Shown here: positions 1 to 64,000 of the stretch, in pieces
Position numbering within the stretch: position 1 is the stretch's first letter
Layout of the letters: every line of letters starts with the position of its first letter
Source of the DNA: Lamellibrachia satsuma
Taxonomy: Eukaryota; Annelida; Polychaeta; Sabellida; Siboglinidae
Direction of reading: 5' to 3'
DNA length: 64,000 nucleotides
NCBI GenBank assembly: GCA_033239005.1
Contig: BSQZ01000001.1
Coordinates: forward strand, 19,299,000-19,362,999
The notes under the pieces: model-generated
The model's database searches: none
Seen by the model: only the letters and a program-made list of their open reading frames with translations
What the model was told of the DNA's origin: nothing
Translations under genes and position numbers: made by a program

Positions 1-744
1 CGTTGTATGCTGGCTGGGTACTGTATTATTATAATGTCTTCACTTTTCAATTTTGAAAGGTTTCCTTTCAAAATCATGGTGAAATGCCCATGCGGATTCA
101 GTGTGGTTTTTGGCCATAAAGACTCGGGCTCACATAGGAATTAGTTTAAAACAATCATTGTTATCTTCTCAGCAGTACATTTTAAGAAATGGAAAATACA
201 TTAAAATTATTCCTGCTTCGTATAAGGTATTCCACATTTCTCTGCTGGCACATTTCCCCAATTTTTTAAAAGCAATCGTAACCTATCCATTGTAAATCAG
301 CAACTTTATGACTTATGAGGTTATTTTGCAAAATCCAGGGACAACGCAAGAGTGTTTGTTACGTTAATCTCGATCCGTGATTGTAGTACAGGTTAGACAT
401 TTAGCAGCAATGTGGGGTCTTACTTCCCCTAGCATGAACACCTGGTAGAAGGGACATAGGACTTTTGTTGTCTCATCTGAAATTTTTTTTCAAACTGTCT
501 ATGCTCTTATGCCTGGTGCTAGACAATTTGTCACATTGTAGACTTCATCCTTTATATATGTATGTAGCTTTGTGATTATATCAGTGCCAACTGCATTATG
601 ATGTTCTGCAGGCTAGGTGAGCATAATAAATTCATTATAAATTTTGTTGCTTGTTTACTGTCCACTGTCAAATGTTCATGTACGTATTTACTGTTTTATA
701 CAAGAGTGTAGTTATTCGTTAATTTGTCTCATTTGTTGCTTCAG
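1..744. other. Intron sequence, nothing recognised
   Basis: AT-rich sequence upstream of the first visible dynein exon. A 64-codon open frame at 101-295 shows no family features and I regard it as chance. Confidence 0.6.
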
Positions 745-62371
<61,627 letters not shown>

Positions 62372-62375
62372 TAAC

Positions 62376-64000
62376 AAGATTTAACAAGATTTAACAAGAT
62401 TTGCCATCCAAGCCAAAGGCCCAGATGGCAAGTGGACAAGGAAGCCATTGGCTTATCGAGAGTCCAACAATGTTCACCTACTTATAACCCGCCCTCCTGA
62501 TATATGTGTCAACCTTGTTTTTAAACATATTCACGCTGCTAGCAGTTACACAATCTGTAGACAGTTTGTTCCATTCATTTACTGTCCTCTGTGAGAACGA
62601 GTGCTTCATGATGTCCAATCTACATTGATCCTTTACTAATTTTACCTCATGTCCTCTAGTTCTGCTATCCTTCTTGAGTGAGAAAAACATATTTCTATCA
62701 ATATTTTCATACCCATTCAATATCTTAAAAACTTCAATCTGATCTCCTCTTAACCTCCTTGTCTCTAGAGTTGTTAAACCACATTCTTTCAGGCGTTCTT
62801 CATAACTAAGGTCTCTAAGTTCTGGAATCATTTTAGTTGCTCTCCTTTGTATGCGTTCAAGCGTATCTATATCCTTCTTACGATATGGTCTCCATGCTTG
62901 TATACAGTATTCTAAATGAGGTCTAACTATTGCTTTATAAAGAGGTATAATTAACTTTTTTCCCTTGTATGTTATGTTTCTTCTAATCAATCCAAGAATT
63001 TGATTACCCTTTGAAGCTGCAATACCACACTGCTGTGAAACTTTCATATCAGCGCTTATTGTAACTCCTAAGTCCTTTTCTTTTACAGTAGTACCAAGAA
63101 CAGTAGCTCCCATTTTATAGTTTACATTCAAGTTCCCATGTCCTGTATGTAGGCATTTACATTTCCCAAAATTGAACAGCATCTGCCATTTCTCAGACCA
63201 TTTCACTAATCTGTCTAGATCGTTTTGTAAATGTTGTTTATCACCATCAGTATTAACCTTTCTAAACAGTTTTGTGTCGTCCGCAAATTTCAGTACGTTA
63301 CTTGTTATACTGTCGTCCAAGTCATTGATATAAATTAAGAATAATATAGGTCCTAATACTGATCCTTGAGGTACCCCACTCAAAACCGATTTCCAATTTG
63401 AAACTTCGCCATCTACTACAACTCGTTGTCTTCTGTCAGTCAGCCATTGTTCTATCCAGTCAGTTATGCTATCCCCGATACCATGGGCTTTTAATTTAAG
63501 TAGCAATCTTTGATGTGGCACTTTGTCAAAAGCTTTCTGAAAATCTAAGTAGATAATATCTACTGGCGATCCTCGTCTATCCACTTAGTGATTTCTTCCA
63601 AAAACATAACACATTTGTTAAGCATGACCTCGCTTTAAGGAATCCATGTTGAGATGAATTTAATAATTTATGCTTAACGAGGAAGTCCACCATATGGTCT
63701 TTAATTAACCTTTCTAATAATTTACAAATCACTGACGTTAAACTCACTGGTCTGTAATTCTCTGACTTATTTCTCGAACCCTTTTTAAATAATGGTATGA
63801 TGTTTGCTTCTTTCCATTCAAACGGAACAACTCCCTCTTTTAATGACAAGTTGAATACTCTTGCAAGTGGTATACTGATTTGATCTACTGTTTCCATTAG
63901 TAATTTTGGAGGAATCCCATCCACTCCCGGTGATTTGTTATCCTTCATTGCCTTTATTTTCCTAGCTACCAATTCTGGAGTTACAACTAACGGTCCTAAA
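62376..64000 (-). mobile_element. CR1 family copy D, antisense, runs off the window
   Basis: The shared 3' end is followed by three aaatcttgtt units (taacaagatt on the plus strand, 62375-62403), the clearest view of the family's short-unit tail. ORF2 is open from 63584 to 62478: DIIYLDFQKAFDKVPHQRLL, GVPQGSVLGPILFLIYINDL, LKFADDTKLF (intact) and RRAGYK. A one-base-type frameshift at about 63580 separates it from 63972-63577 (NKSPGVDGIPPKLL, NIIPLFKKGSRNKSENYRPV). The least damaged copy in the window; its 5' part lies outside. Confidence 0.93.

Overview
This is eukaryotic, animal-type DNA. A single host gene runs left to right through the window: an axonemal outer-arm dynein heavy chain of the DNAH5/DNAH8 class. 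I could place 19 exons between 745 and 62272. Their splice phases agree across every intron and they read as one continuous protein segment of about 1,010 codons, from the N-terminal tail through the linker (DHC_N2) into the first AAA+ module (Walker A GPAGTGKT, Walker B CFDEFNR). The gene continues beyond both ends of the window. It points to an animal with motile cilia. The CR1 and DIRS retrotransposons, pogo/hAT transposons and Penelope fragment suggest an aquatic invertebrate or basal deuterostome, but I cannot name a phylum.

Everything else is intron filled with mobile DNA, much of it nested. Left part (1-19 kb): an element with about 470-bp terminal inverted repeats and an unfamiliar putative transposase (5861-8353); a nearly complete but frameshifted CR1-type LINE on the minus strand (about 9010-13272) interrupted by a second LINE fragment; a fragment of another unnamed transposon-associated protein (13800-14306); a pogo/Tigger derivative (15312-16439). 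Middle (19-40 kb): a hAT remnant containing a TA-flanked MITE, a Penelope GIY-YIG fragment, a decayed P2X7-ballast-like gene, a hAT-type non-autonomous element, the 5' end of a LINE with PHD finger and 2A-like peptide, a TTAA-flanked MITE inside another hAT-type element, a THAP fragment, and a 5'-truncated CR1 copy.

Right part (40-64 kb): a DIRS-like tyrosine-recombinase retrotransposon appears to have been split by an inversion. Its gag-like ORF and the start of the RT lie on the minus strand (41861-42995), while the rest of RT, RNase H and the recombinase lie on the plus strand (45470-51041). A nearly full-length CR1 (about 47027-50696, minus strand) then inserted into the recombinase gene. 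Two more copies of the same CR1 family follow (55127-57722 plus; 62376 to the window end, minus). No CRISPR arrays, rRNA genes or intact tRNA genes were seen.

Only the dynein exons look like functional host coding sequence. Nearly all transposon ORFs carry frameshifts, stops or deletions, although the four copies of one CR1 family are so alike that this family was probably active recently.
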